A DNA stretch of 64,000 nt from Oreohelix idahoensis (Eukaryota > Mollusca > Gastropoda > Stylommatophora > Oreohelicidae): NCBI GenBank assembly GCA_024509875.1, contig JAMPIV010019834.1:186001-250000 (forward strand), read 5' to 3'. Under the pieces are notes generated by a model that saw nothing but the letters and a program-made list of their open reading frames with translations, did not search any database and had not been told where the DNA came from. How positions within the stretch are numbered: the first letter of the stretch is position 1; every line of letters starts with the position of its first letter. Shown piece after piece: positions 1-11,483 of this stretch. Made by a program: the position numbers and the translations under genes.

Positions 1-62
1 ACAAAGTTAATTAACTTGGCATTCAGTATTATCACGTTAAGCTTGGCGATGCATGTGTCGAA

Positions 63-320
63 TGGTAAAAAAAGGTAAAGTTGTCTCATTACAGATACGC
101 CGTAGGGGATTAAAGTGTTAGAGATTTCACAATAAGAGTTTCAGTTTTTAAATGTGGTGAGGTGACCAGTTCTCTTCCTTGCTGCCTTTTGCCTTCTACA
201 ACGCAAGAGCAGAAACAGGTACCCATTTACAGCTGGGTAGACTGGAGTATTGCGCTACCAGGTCTCTATCCTAGAACCTGGTAATTTCGCCCCGAGAAGA
301 AAGTGCTGTAACCGCTTAGC
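63..320 (-). mobile_element. tRNA-derived SINE copy (family S1)
   Basis: Read on the minus strand, this copy has an A-box-like GAGCTAAGCGG, a B-box-like GGTTCTAGGATAG, then a body with CAGCTGTAAATGGGTACCTG and an end near GGTAAAG. The same body recurs at 7230-7466, 48145-48410, 55500-55735, 56045-56660 and 57590-57835, so it is a dispersed family. The best A box in the family is in the 48-kb copy (TGGCTAAGTGG). No coding capacity. A tRNA-headed SINE moved by a LINE is the simplest reading. Confidence 0.7.
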
Positions 321-669
321 TCAGAGCTCGGCAACCAGTCGATCCCGATCTACCAGTAGCTTCCAGTGGATGATTTGGTAGACCGCAGACCTCTCCCGCC
401 GGCTTTTACAATCGCGGTGTCCCCGGGATCAAAGGTACTTTTTGCGCATTCCCGCACGAAAACTCTCGAGCTGGCTACTTAAATATATATTAGTAAACTG
501 CATGAGAAGGAAAAGCAATCTTTTCTTTGTACGGTTCATAGCTCCCACCCCCCGGATTAAGTTTACACACACACACATATTTGTTAGATTTTTAAAGGGC
601 TCAGTGTCCCTAAAGTAGATCAAAAAAGCTCCTGGATTGCCGACCACTGGGTTAGCCGATCGGACACTC

Positions 670-1100
670 GGTGTGTCGAGTACAACATTGGTTGGTGTGT
701 CGAGTACAACATTGGTCGGTGTGTCGAGTACAACATTGGTTGGTGTGTCGAGTACAACATTGGTCGGTGTGTCGAGTACAACATTGGTTGGTGTGTCGAG
801 TACAACATTGATCGGTGTGTCGAGTACAACATTGGTTGGTGTGTCGAGTACAACATTGGTTGGTGTGTCGAGTACAACATTGGTTGGTGTGTCGAGTAAA
901 ACATTGGTCGGTGTGTCGAGTACAACATTGGTCGGTGTGTCGAGTACAACATTGGTCGGTGTGTCGAGTACAACATTGGTCGGTGTGTCGAGTACAACAT
1001 TGGTTGGTGTGTCGAGTACAACATTGGTTGGTGTGTCGAGTACAACATTGGTCGGTGTGTCGAGTACAACATTGGTCGTGTGTCGAGTACAACATTGGTT
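670..1100. repeat. 24-bp minisatellite, 18 copies
   Basis: The unit GGTGTGTCGAGTACAACATT plus GGTT or GGTC repeats 18 times; 431 bp equals 18 x 24 minus one base lost in the last unit (near 1078). Because the unit is a multiple of 3 and lacks stops in most phases, long repetitive open frames (8-residue periods) appear on both strands. These are shadows, not genes. Substitutions are few (for example a TAAAAC unit near 897), and T/C at the unit end alternates, suggesting recent array homogenisation. Confidence 0.95.
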
Positions 1101-2460
1101 CTCATCATTTATTTGCTCATGGCCCACTACCGAGCCTCATTTACCTCTCTGGCCCTCCTCATAGTCGCTGTTAGCTGAAAAAAGGTGCTTAAACATCTTA
1201 CTGCAGCTCCTAAGAATACGGCATGGCCCCGGGGGAGGGGGCATGTCGCATTACGCGTGGGCCAAATATCTTAGTGTAATCGATACAGCGTAATGCGAAG
1301 GTTTCAGCCAATGAGAGCAGCGCGAACCATACACTGCGAGTCTAGTAGGTTAAAATCCGTAACAAAAGATGGAAGACTCAAGTGTGCAAATGTGTTTGTC
1401 TTTCCATTGGAGTTATGAAAATTCGGATGGATTACACATAATAAGACCTTCACGTTTAGATATTAGAGAGCCTAAGCTTCGTCCAGATACCAATATCTTC
1501 TTGTAATGTGCAGTACAACCCGAGATAATTGAGGTTGAATGCAGAAACACGTGAGTCGTACAGAGCTTTGAACATGTTCTTTAGCTACAGCGAATTATAC
1601 ATTGGACTGTAAGTGGAAGAAAGTTTCATAGAACGACAGAGCTCAATCGTCCGGTTTCAACAAGACCAAGTTGGAAAGAATCGGATTGTCCCGAGACAAT
1701 AAGGTGCTTACACGCACACTTTTGTCCTTGACAACAGCGACACTATCGCTGTTACCACTCATCTCACACAATCAGCAACAACAACAACGGCAACGTAGTC
1801 TAGCAGACACGCTTCCACACTGTATATAGCAATAAATAAATGAACTCAAAGACTGTCAATCTCGACATAATACACTAGTACATGCCATATTTATGAGGTA
1901 CTCAAAAAGCACAAGAAATTATCAATCTATCTCGACAACCTTCCAGTATTCAAATAATACTAATATCACTTCTGGGACTACGACAACTTCTAAGATCATA
2001 TATAACATCGATCCTAGCAACAACTAAAACCACACAACAAACACCAGCTCTTCTACACAAGAGCAACAACGGGACACGTCCGTACCCTTCTACGTACAAC
2101 GTCTGCCACCTCTCTTTGGATATCCTTGTAACCTTTTCACCTTCCATACCTCAGGCTAACTCTAGTCAATAATAACTACGGTACTGCTTTAGTCACATGT
2201 CATAACAATCAAAGTTAAGCTGCTCGTGCAAACATCACCTGCAACTCACAAACGTTTAACCCTACTTACATTGCAATCACGCTTTCCACAACAGTGTACT
2301 CAATAAACCTTGCTCACCCAGGAGCATACAACCAAAGCAGCTTCTCAAAATTGCACATTCACACGGGTGAATATTAAAGGAGCAGAATAGAATGGAAGTA
2401 GGAGTAAAAACACTCTTAACTAAACTCAGATCGATTTGCCAAGAATTGAGATGGACGGAT
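1101..2460. other. No recognisable gene
   Basis: About 1.3 kb with no convincing open frame, RNA gene or repeat structure that I can recognise. Short open frames here have no family resemblance and no repetitive or domain signature. Confidence 0.5.
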
Positions 2461-2466
2461 AACCTA

Positions 2467-2540
2467 TGACGTCATTGCTTTCTCGTCCGGAAGACAAAGG
2501 GGTATAAAACGGTGAGAAAAGGTTTGAATAGCACTCACCG
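2467..2540 (+). promoter_or_regulatory. Possible core promoter: CRE palindrome plus TATA box
   Basis: A perfect CRE palindrome TGACGTCA (2467-2474) lies 28 bp upstream of TATAAAA (2503-2509). Downstream at 2658-2709 there is a GGTAAG donor-like and a TTTTATTGCAG acceptor-like site 51 bp apart, with AATAAA inside. No open frame follows, so this may be a promoter of a non-coding first exon or the U3 region of an unrecognised LTR. Expression is not shown by sequence alone. Confidence 0.35.
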
Positions 2541-2910
2541 CCAAAATTTTTCAGACACGTAGTAAAAGGGCAGAGCTCGCCACCAAGCCTTTTGCCATCT
2601 TCTGCATGGGTATGCAGCCTGCCAGGCTATTGATGCCCTGTGTGTATTTCTGAACTGAGGGTAAGCTGACTCGCCTGAGTAAATATGTAAATAAAATTAT
2701 TTTATTGCAGATTCAAATTATATTGTGTAGAATCATATTGTGTAATTTGTGGAGGGAAGAAGCCATTGATGCTGTACATTTTTTGACATAAACCAGAGGA
2801 TGAGTTGGAATGCAGATTAGTTATCAGGAGACTTACAAAGCCTTTCTTGATTACTGGATGGAATCACGTGATTACAGTGAAATGTGAAAGGATAAGATGA
2901 ATCAACTCAA

Positions 2911-3300
2911 ATGAATGATATACAGGCTACATTCAAGTCCAAATGGGAAAGAGAGCACCCGGGACATTTGAAAAATGATGCATATCATCAACTATCCAGG
3001 AAAGAACAGGTCATCATTTTTCGGCTACGCACTGGACACAACAGATTGAGATACCATCTATACCACAAATACAAAATTGGTGCAACAGATCTCTGCACCT
3101 TCGGTACCAGCCCGATGACGGTCGAACACCTCCTGCAGTACTGCCCAACCTACAGTAATGAACGGAGTAGCATATGGCAACAACCCACTTCTGTCAACGA
3201 AAAACTGTTTGGAGATGTCGGGAACCTTGAGTTGACTACTGCCTTTATTAGAGTCATAAATGTGGAAGTCTGAAGGCGAACGAGGAAGAAGAAGAAGAAA
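2911..3300 (+). pseudogene. LINE ORF2 C-terminus (family L1, post-RNase H region), 5' truncated
   Basis: About 120 codons ending at 3273. The frame contains RLRTGHNRLRYHLY followed by a cysteine/histidine cluster and TVEHLLQYCPTY, the zinc-binding tail that follows RNase H in jockey/I/CR1-type non-LTR retrotransposons. The frame has no upstream RNase H or reverse transcriptase, so the insertion is 5' truncated near 2900. A GAA-repeat tail (3283-3300) directly follows the stop, the usual LINE 3' end. The same family recurs at 6330-6840 and on the minus strand at 61921-62060. Confidence 0.8.
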
Positions 3301-5710
3301 GGAATGATGTGTATATCTTTATGATAAAATATGCCCATACTATGCCACTGAATTGATCTGTCTCGTTTGACTTAACAAATTATATCTAATGACTTACTAG
3401 CCTCACATCTTGTAGCGAAATGTTTTTATGAGTATAGTTGTCAGTAGTAATTACTGATAGAACAGAAAAGAATACTGTCTGAAAAGAATATATCCCCAGT
3501 GTCAGAGAGGAGCACTGATATCACAGGATAGTCAGGCTGTGAAGGTCTCTACTTCAGATAGTAATCAGATTAAAGTTAGAGCCTAAGATGCCACCTTTGT
3601 TAGTAACTAACTAACCTATGATAATCAACAATTCAGTAAAACTCAAAATGCAACAATATGCTTGTAAAATTGATAAGTCAGAGAAATACAATTACTGAAT
3701 CATTTATTATGTACATCCATCTTTTGTTTTCTTCTTGTGCAAATTATGAATGATTAAACTGATGAAAAATTGAATGAATAAAAGATTAATTACACAATTA
3801 CTTAATAGGTGAGTTTCAATTATTAACTAGACAACAGTACTCTTCTGGAATCCTGGAAATAGAACAGAAAATTCATCTAACTTTTCCTTTAAAGCTAAAT
3901 TGTCTCTTGTCTGGCCTATTATCTTAGAACAGTTTGTCCATCATGACACCAATTGTTACTTTGCTGTGACCACTCACAATGGCTGCTTTAATTTAATCAC
4001 ATTGAATACTTATCATTAAGTTCTGTGAATGTGCTTCAGTAATACTACACAGCAATGTCAGTTGCGGGTCTTTTACTAGGCCACCAAGCACAGAGGGGGC
4101 GTAGCACTTGAATATTGATGGCAATATATGATGCTAATCAGTTGGTCCAAGAAGGCACTATTGATCTAAGATTCTAGACCTCTTGCTAGAGTATGACACG
4201 ACGAACCTGGAGACAATATGTGACAAGTGGCTAGCCTTTGGTCATAGGTTCTACAAGCTTACGTGTCCATGAATGAAAGTGTTCAGATGTGTGCATGTAT
4301 ATGAATGATATATGGATCTGTTCTGATCAAGATAGTGAGACAAGACAGGTGTCTATCTGCATAAACATTCTAAAATAATACATGAATAAGATCTAATACA
4401 TTTTATACCAAATCGTGATGCTGCCTTCGCCTTTCACATTCTAGAGTGCCACGTCCATTATTCCAGTATAATAACTTTTAATTGACCACTCCTAATGGCA
4501 TTCATGATAAACGTTGGTATGCATCGAATTCCTTTATACATCCACAACTTAATTTCAGTTCAGTCCTCTGGTCTGATCCTGGTACATATTTCTATCGTAA
4601 TCTGCAATAAAACATATTATTTATTCATAAATTTACATACCCTCTAGAATAGATGCAAAGTACAGAACATGCTCAGTTTGGTGAGATAGAGCTGCACGGC
4701 ATATAGATGGTAAAAGGTTATAGCCTTGGCAAGCGTCTCCTTCCTCCAGTCTATCTGTCTACTGCTCTGTGTGTGTAAAGTTTGGAATTATTATGAGTCA
4801 GTCTTTCATAAGATGACTTATCTTGGTTGACATCACCGTGCTGTCAATCTGGTTTCGACAATAGCTGGCAGTCCCATGCAGTAGGGTTTCCAGACCTGAT
4901 CTGTTGTATACTGTTAGTGATTTGAATGCTTCTCTGGCCGTCACTGGTATATCAAACAGTCTTCTGCCGTGTTAACAGTAATGTACGATTGAACCTGCAA
5001 CAATATAATGTCCCTAGGCCAGTATTTGGCTAGGAGAAACTTTCTCTAGCACAGATGTGTAGCGTGATGAAACAATGTCTTACCATTCACTGTATAAAGA
5101 AAATATCGTCCAATCAAATCAACGCACTCTCTTGTGTGTGTCGCGAACGATTTGCAAATGGCTGAGTGAATTTTGTGTCAACGGTACCATGGATTTACGT
5201 GAATTGCGAACGAATGGAGTGAAGGAAGGAACTGGAATATATTGCATTTTATGAAGGAGAAGACCATGCAAATATGTTGACAAGGAATAGTTGCTATGTG
5301 CCTTAATTTCACAGATATTCGAGGTACAGCATGCCAGCATGTTAAAAGTTATTGTGAAAACGATCTTCGACAAATTGCTACAATTCGTAGACAAAACTAA
5401 TTAAAGAAAACCAGAGATGCAAAGGAAGCTAAGGATCGTCCCAGTAAAAGGATATATAGATGAAGGTAGTCGATGCCAGGGTTGAGAAGAACGAATATGT
5501 TTTCAGGACCAAACTTACACACCTCGTTCGAGTCTGCACACCAAACGCAAAAATTAAGTCCGAAAGACTGAGACGATGTATTGCCCTCCGATACGCCCAC
5601 GCTCGCAATATAAAAAGGCCAGCAGCGGACTTTCCAAACTTTAACACCCTATATACCCTAATTATAACCAACTTTCAGGTTGAACAGGGTATTACAGCAT
5701 CATAGTAGAC
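3301..5710. other. No recognisable gene
   Basis: AT-rich sequence of 2.4 kb. I see no domain-bearing frame, no tRNA-like element and no obvious tandem array. Short frames on either strand (5119-5705) look accidental. Confidence 0.45.
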
Positions 5711-5962
5711 GAAATCAACAACAACAACATTTCCAAACTTTACATAGAGGAACCCACGTGCGAAGAGTGTCAAGAACCATATACGATTAGACACTTTCTG
5801 GTGGACTGCAAAAATTATGACCAGCAGAGGCAAAACATTAAGACATGCTGTAGTAACCACAAGGTAGAAATGAGTGTAGAAAATTTCATAGGCACTAAGA
5901 CCCAATCAGAAATACAAAAGTTAATAAAACACTATATTACAAAAACAAAAGATAACATATAA
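5711..5962 (+). pseudogene. LINE C-terminal zinc-binding tail fragment (family L2)
   Basis: An 83-codon frame without a start codon. It contains CEECQEPYTIRHFLVDC, the C-x2-C...H-x4-C cluster found after RNase H in jockey/CR1-type LINE proteins, and ends at TAA (5960-5962). Upstream sequence is out of frame with stops, so this is the surviving 3' end of a decayed insertion. It differs clearly from families L1 and L3 in this window. Confidence 0.65.
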
Positions 5963-6329
5963 AAAATAAATAAAAAGGATGCGAGCCAGTAGTCTACACT
6001 GGTGAAAGACTCCCCCGAGATAAATACGGACTGACCAAAAACCTTCCAGTGAAAAATAAAAACATACCAGTTTAGACAATATCATGTATTGGATAATAAA
6101 ACCACAATGAAATATAACTACAAAAATTTAAAAAAAACTCTACTAGAGATAATGTAGTATAAATACAAACAAAAGCATATTATAATAAATGAAACGCGTC
6201 CTGATATAACCAACAGCTTCATGTATATGGTAGATGGTTGAAAGGGGCGTGCTACAAAGAACACTAGCAAACACTTATAAAAAGCAAACACTTATTTTTT
6301 ATGTGTAGACTACTGGATACTGGATAACA

Positions 6330-6840
6330 AAGTACCAATGGATCCCATCTCATTGTAACATCACCGACAATGAAGAGGCTGACAGATTGACAAAGTAAGG
6401 TGGAAAGCTACCTCAGCCAGATGCAAGCGTAACTGTCGAAGAAGCAAAGAGTTTTAACAGAATCAAACACAGAAACAAATGGGATGTAGAGCATCCAGGT
6501 CACACACAAAATGATGCATACTACCAGCTCAACAGAAGAGAACAAGTGGTAATCTTCAGACTCCGCACTGGCCACAACAGATTGAGATACCATCTCTTCA
6601 ACAAGCTAAAGATAGAAACTACCGATCAGTGTAACTGTGGCACTGATAAAATGACTGCTGAACATCTGCGTCAAAGTTGCCCAACATATGCGGAACAGAA
6701 AAAGCACATATGGCAGACACCAGTACCATTCGTGGAAAAGCTCTACGGAGATTCACATAGCCTCAAACTGACTACTGCTTTCTTTGAAAACATGCAAGTG
6801 GACGTCTGAGAGTGTACGAAGAAGAAGATGTAATACAGAA
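6330..6840 (+). pseudogene. LINE RNase H end plus C-terminal tail (family L1)
   Basis: The frame starts inside the RNase H terminal motif (WIPSHCNITDNEEADRLTK, near 6340-6396), has one in-frame TAA at 6396, then continues to TGA at about 6807. The tail carries VVIFRLRTGHNRLRYHLF and a C/H cluster like the copy at 2911. The 3' end has a short GAAGAAGAA tail at 6820-6829. A second, older copy of the same family as 2911-3300; 5' truncated and non-functional. Confidence 0.8.
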
Positions 6841-6845
6841 TCAAA

Positions 6846-6960
6846 TAATGTATGTAATATATAATTTATATAATATATAATCATATAATTTATGCAATAT
6901 GCAATTATATAATTTACGTAACATATAATTTATGTAATATATAATCATGTAATTCATGTA
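6846..6960. repeat. AT-rich imperfect tandem repeat
   Basis: Repeated variants of ATATAATTTATGTAATATAT and ATAATCATATAATT run through this segment, immediately after the LINE 3' end. It is a degenerate AT minisatellite with no coding potential. Confidence 0.7.
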
Positions 6961-7229
6961 AGAATGCCCAGCCAAATTTTGCCGTTGACGGGAATCCAAG
7001 AAGTGATTAATGATTGTACTTATCACACTAACAATGTTTTGAAAAGGCGATTTTATGAATCTGAACAGTTATATACGTTTCCACCAAACTGATCGCTGAT
7101 CACTGTGAGAGTATGACAATTTAGCTTTGATTTAGGTCAAAATTCTGATGATCACCTGGAATCACCTGGAACCATCTTCTTCTTCACGTCTGGTGGCGTA
7201 GGCGATGATTTATATCCACAGCTTCCTGT

Positions 7230-7466
7230 CTCCAGTAGAAAGTTAAGGTAGTCCCATAGCAGATACTGTCGTAAATGAGTGAAGTGTTAAATTCTTCCCT
7301 ATACTAGGTCCAGCATAGAGAGGTGTAGTGACAATTTCCTTTCTTCTGTGTATGTTTTCATTAACTCAAGAGCAAAGTCAGGTACCCACTTACAGCTGGG
7401 TAGACTGGAGAGCGTCGATACTGTGAATCAAACCTGGCTCCGTTGCCATAATAGACTTCTCCGGTA
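7230..7466 (-). mobile_element. SINE copy (family S1)
   Basis: Minus-strand copy carrying the family body CAGCTGTAAGTGGGTACCTG and a B-box-like CAGGTTTGATTC. Diverged from the other copies, so probably old. Confidence 0.65.
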
Positions 7467-7469
7467 CTG

Positions 7470-8020
7470 TTCATTAACTCTGTTGTGGATGCATGGAGGC
7501 ATATCTGGAGTCATCCTTATATATCCTTATATGACCACCAGCTATGCACAATGCTACAATATACGTACGTGGAAGTGAACCTATGTCTGTGAGGCTAATT
7601 ACATCCTGATTGACTCTGTGACAAAAAACATCTGTAGTTTTTACATGTACTTTTGTGCCCTTCTCATCCACTCCGGCAGTATTACTTCTTTTCTTCATTT
7701 TCTCTCACTCGTCGATTATTTGGCATATTTTGCCATTCCATTCTTTTTTCTGCGACCACTCCCAGGCGTATTTACGTTCCGCCAGGTGAACTGTGATATT
7801 ATCGATGGTAATTAGACCGGTCAGTGGGTTATACGCTTATCCTTATCAATTCAATCAGTCTGACCACCTGTTAATAGCGACGGTGCCTGTTTACCAAAGA
7901 CGGTCTTGCCCGATCGACATAAAGAATGCCATATTGTCCGTCTGAGAAATCAGTCTGGGGTATTTACACACACAGGTGATGATTAGATTATCGCATCCGC
8001 TGGGCCCTGTCAGTAACATT
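7470..8020. other. No recognisable gene
   Basis: Short frames only, none with a recognisable motif. The right end (8021-8033) is the TAAG-type simple tail of the adjacent minus-strand LINE. Confidence 0.4.
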
Positions 8021-8264
8021 ACTTACTTACTTAGTCGTTCCCCTTCTACCGTGAGGTATAGAGGTTTGGAAGAGTGAGCGCCAGACTATCCTATCGGCTG
8101 TCTTCCTCCTGGCCTGGTTTCGTTCTAGTCCTCGGTCCTTCAAAGATTGTCCAATGTTGTCTTCCCAGCGGACTCTGGGTCGTCCTGGGGGTCTGGATCC
8201 CTGGCTCTTTGTTTCCCATGCTTGTCGTGGTAGCCGATCTTCTCCCATTCTGCAGACATGATGG
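8021..8264 (-). pseudogene. RTE-like LINE 3' end (family L4), distal part of a split insertion
   Basis: On the minus strand this encodes HVCRMGEDRLPRQAW and a GRPRVRWED motif, then TSIPHGRRGTTK, the typical C-terminus of RNase H-less LINEs in which a GHV.R block is followed by a GRP...RW block. The 3' end is a TAAG tetranucleotide tail at 8021-8033. The upstream part of the same element is at 9746-10725; the two are separated by another LINE. Another copy of this end is at 57890-58205. Confidence 0.75.
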
Positions 8265-9745
8265 TGATGATATAATCCCTTTAGGTGTGAGCAGGTAGCT
8301 CTTGACAGCCCATTGCCTCTCTGACAAAAGTGCAAGTCTTCCTCAGTTGTTGTGATGATGTGTAGAGTGTATTGTGGATGGTTGGGTGCGATGGGAGTAG
8401 CTGGTGTCGCAGGTCAGTTAGTCTTGGGCACTGTAACAGCAGGTGTTCAACTGATTCCTCATGGTGGTGGCAGTGCCGACAGTTTGGTTCACGTAGTGGG
8501 TTTATTCTATTTAAATGTTTATTGACGGGGGCATGGCCTGTTCTCAGATGGAAAATTAGACTCTGATCTCTTCTTTTCAGTTGTTTAACTGGATCTTGAG
8601 GGTTTGGTTTGGCTTGATGTTTGAAGAATTGACGCCCTGTCTGGGAGGTAGCCCACTGGTTTAGCCATTCTTGCCTATAATTGTTTCTCGGGATCTGTTG
8701 GCAGGTTTGCAGTGTGGTACGTGATGGGAACTGGGGCAGTGCTGCTCCTCTTTTGGATAGTTTATCGGCTTTTTCATTTTCTGGGACTCCGACATGCCCA
8801 GGGATCCACTGGGGTGTAACTTCGACGAATAGGAAGTGAACAGTTGGTCAATTAGTCTACAGATGTTATTAATATTAGGAGACATTTTGCTTTCTAGGGC
8901 TTTGATGGCTGATTTTGAGTCTGAGAATATAACGATATCCTCAGGTGGAGTGATGCCACTTTCAAAGTCTGAGATTATCCGGCACAATGCTTTTTCTAGT
9001 GTTATTTCTGCATCATAGCTGGAACAAATTTCTCCGCAAGGGCCAAAGATGCAAGGGTGGTCTTCTGGGTGCAGGTTGGGGTATTTTATCACTGCGCCAT
9101 ATCCAGCATTGGTGGTAGCTTTAAATGCAGATCCATCTGTGTAGACACGGATGATGTCTTGTGGATATGAGTCTATAGTTTCTAAAGTGAATGTTTTCAG
9201 TAGTGGTACTAGAGTATTGTTTTCTGCTGAGGAGTCAGAGAGTTCAGTTCTTACTGTGGGAGAAGTTGCCTGCCAACAAGGTGGTTCATTATTGATAGTT
9301 ACCATTGGCTTTCTAACTGCTGGTAGGTGGTGTTTGATGCTAGCTTCTTTTGCATTTTTAAGAAAATATGTCTTTTGTATTCTGTGTTTTTGGTGCCACT
9401 GCTCTATCATTTTCCTATTCTCCTCGTCTGTGTCCATTCTCAGATACCTTTTGTATAGTTCCACAGCTGAACGTTCTCTTCTTAGGTTTACGGGTTCAAT
9501 ATTGGTGTTGATTTCGCATGCATCTGTCGGCGTTATCTTCATGGCACCACTTTTAAACCGTAGAGCGTGATTTTGGACTTTGTCTAGCTTTTGTAGGAGG
9601 CTTTTACTTGCAATAGTTTGGAGGGGGAGCGAGTAGTCAATCACTGGGAGCACATATCCAGTATAGATTTGGATTAATGAGTGCTGGTCTGCTCCCCACC
9701 CACAGGAGGAAAGGTGCTTGATGAGCCTAAGTCTTGTGGATGCGG
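8265..9745 (-). pseudogene. Jockey-like LINE (family L3): RT thumb, RNase H and C-terminal tail, 5' truncated
   Basis: Minus-strand frame of about 330 residues (9653-8661) plus continuation in another phase. It begins in the RT thumb region (RLRLIKHLSS, WGADQ..L, LPVIDYSLP), passes through RNase H (YTDGSAF, YDAEITLEKAL, FSDSKSAIKAL) and, after a frameshift near 8830, continues as WIPGHVGVPENEKADKLSKRG and LIFHLRTGHAPVNKHL with a C/H cluster (CRHCHHHEESVEHLLLQCP). The 3' tail is ATC-type simple sequence at 8262-8275. It starts abruptly at about 9745 inside another LINE and ends inside the same one, so it is a nested, 5'-truncated insertion. Confidence 0.8.
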
Positions 9746-10725
9746 ACCATGTCTCTTCTTGTTACTTCAACCACCTTCCTAAGATACCTCATTTCTGAGG
9801 TTTGGATCTGGCTTTTGCGGTTTTAGTCATTGCCCATGATTCGCATCCATATGTCAAGACTGTGACATAGTTGGAGTGGTATACAGCCATCTTCGTTTTC
9901 TTACCAACCTCTCTCTTGCTGAGGAATCCTCGATTTATGGCCAGAAAAAGTCTCCGAGCTGCTGCTTTTCGAGTAGCCAACTCTTCTCTGATGCCTCCCT
10001 TTCGGTCTATAATAGCTACGAGGTATTTAAAGTGGTCGACCTGCTCCAGGACCTGTTTTCCCAGCGTAATCTGATGTACTCTTTCTTCTCGTGATATCAC
10101 CATGGATTTTGTTTTAGAGCTCCTTATGACCATCCCTCTCTTCTCCAGCTCTTCCTTCCAGACTTGCAGGTTGGATTGGAGATGTGCCTCTGATTTAGCA
10201 ATCCGGACAACATCATCAGCAAATGCCAGCTCTGAAATACAGACCTGTCTCATCTTCCAGTACCCCACTGAATACTTTCTTGTTTCTCTTTACATGCCTT
10301 GATGACATCGTCCATGAGGAGTATGAAAAGATAAGGTGACAGGATATCACCTTGTCTTACACCAGTGGTGGTCCTGAACTCTTCTGACTTATAGTTTGCT
10401 GTCCTCACATAATTTCTGCAAGATTTGTAGAAGCTCTGTATTGCATGAATCAGAGGTGCTGGAATGTTCTTCCTTGCCAAACAGTCTCAAAGTTTGCTCC
10501 AGGGGACCCTGTCAAACGCCTTTTCCAGATCTATGAAACAAAGATGGATCTCACTCTCATACTCAAGGGCCTTTTCACTCAGCTGTCTGAGTGTGAAGAT
10601 TAGGTCTTGAGTACTTCGGTTTGCTCGGAATTCGCACTAGACTTCATCCAGTTGTGGCTCAGCTAGGCGCGGAGTCTCTGCTCTAGGATTCTAGAGTAGA
10701 TTTTACCAGGACACTGTATCATTAT
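9746..10725 (-). pseudogene. RTE-like LINE reverse transcriptase (family L4), proximal part of a split insertion
   Basis: Minus-strand RT palm and thumb in broken frames: LCFIDLEKAFDRVPWSKL (near 10530), GVRQGDILSPYLFILLMDDVIK (near 10360), LAFADDVVR (catalytic FADD, near 10215), then TYGCESWAMTKTAKAR (near 9820) and a TSEMRYLRKV block. Stops at about 10480 and 10630 and phase changes at about 10260 and 9800 make it a pseudogene. The coding direction and order match the 8021-8264 segment, so both are one L4 element split by L3. The 5' end is truncated at about 10725. Confidence 0.8.
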
Positions 10726-10918
10726 TACAGATAAATCTTTCTGGGTAGACAATCTTGGCGGAAGGCATTTAAACAGGTAATCAGTGCACAGATTTGTTTT
10801 GTGAGGTTTCACAAGATGCTACCGGACGTATTACGGCATCACAGAAAGAGGTCACGCGTTTGGCACTTTAAATTTAATATTTTAGAACACGCGGAGGGTG
10901 AGTAATGCCTTAACGCCC
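10726..10918. other. Flank between LINE L4 and LTR element A
   Basis: About 190 bp with no recognised feature. The last bases before the LTR (CGCCC) do not match the bases after the right LTR at 40971 (TAATT), so no target duplication for element A is visible. Confidence 0.5.
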
Positions 10919-11453
10919 TGTGACGTGGAAATGTAAATATAGCCTCAGAAATCCGAACACCTTCGCTTCCCCATTTAGTGTTTTAATTTTGCTACGCAAA
11001 AACTACGAACTTCGCTGTCTGTCTGACTCATATTTTAAAGCCACGGTTATCTTTCCTGTTTACATGCGCTGATGAGTGTTTACCAATTTTCGCACCCGGC
11101 AGTCTCACCAGGGGAGCGAATCACGTTCGTTTACCTGAGTTTCTCAAGCGAGCTGATTTGCCAATTATCGGCAACTAGACAGACGCGCGTATAATTAAGC
11201 GGTTTGTTTGTTTGATCAACTCAAGGGCGATAATAATACGTCCCGATCACCTTTGATGTCCGACATTTGATCTACGGCAGGGTGATATAATCTAAGAAGG
11301 CCCATTCGAATGGGATGTCTTCTGATGTTGTTTCGGCACCTCGAGTGAGAGAACCGTAGAATCATTTATCTCGGAAGCCAAGCACGTTGATTTTCCCTGA
11401 TACGTCCAAGGTGTGAATTTTTCTTATCTTTAAGAGATATTACACCAAATCAG

Positions 11454-11483
11454 TATATATATTGCCTTCTCTCCCAGTCAGTT
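11454..11483 (+). promoter_or_regulatory. LTR A promoter: TATATATAT plus initiator
   Basis: A TATATATAT run (11454-11462) lies about 25 bp before TCAGTT (11478-11483), a good match to the arthropod/mollusc initiator. The same pair is conserved in the right LTR at about 37207-37240. Position and conservation between LTRs support it as the retrotransposon transcription start. Confidence 0.5.

Noticed and set aside
670..1100. CRISPR-like array
   Set aside because: Units are contiguous without unique spacers and the sequence is eukaryotic.
429..1174. Long overlapping frames on both strands with 8-residue repeats
   Set aside because: They are produced by the 24-bp minisatellite in all phases; flanking sequence gives no domain or start context.
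8074..10302. Plus-strand frames over 8.0-10.3 kb
   Set aside because: They are antisense shadows of the minus-strand LINE genes, which carry the RT and RNase H motifs.
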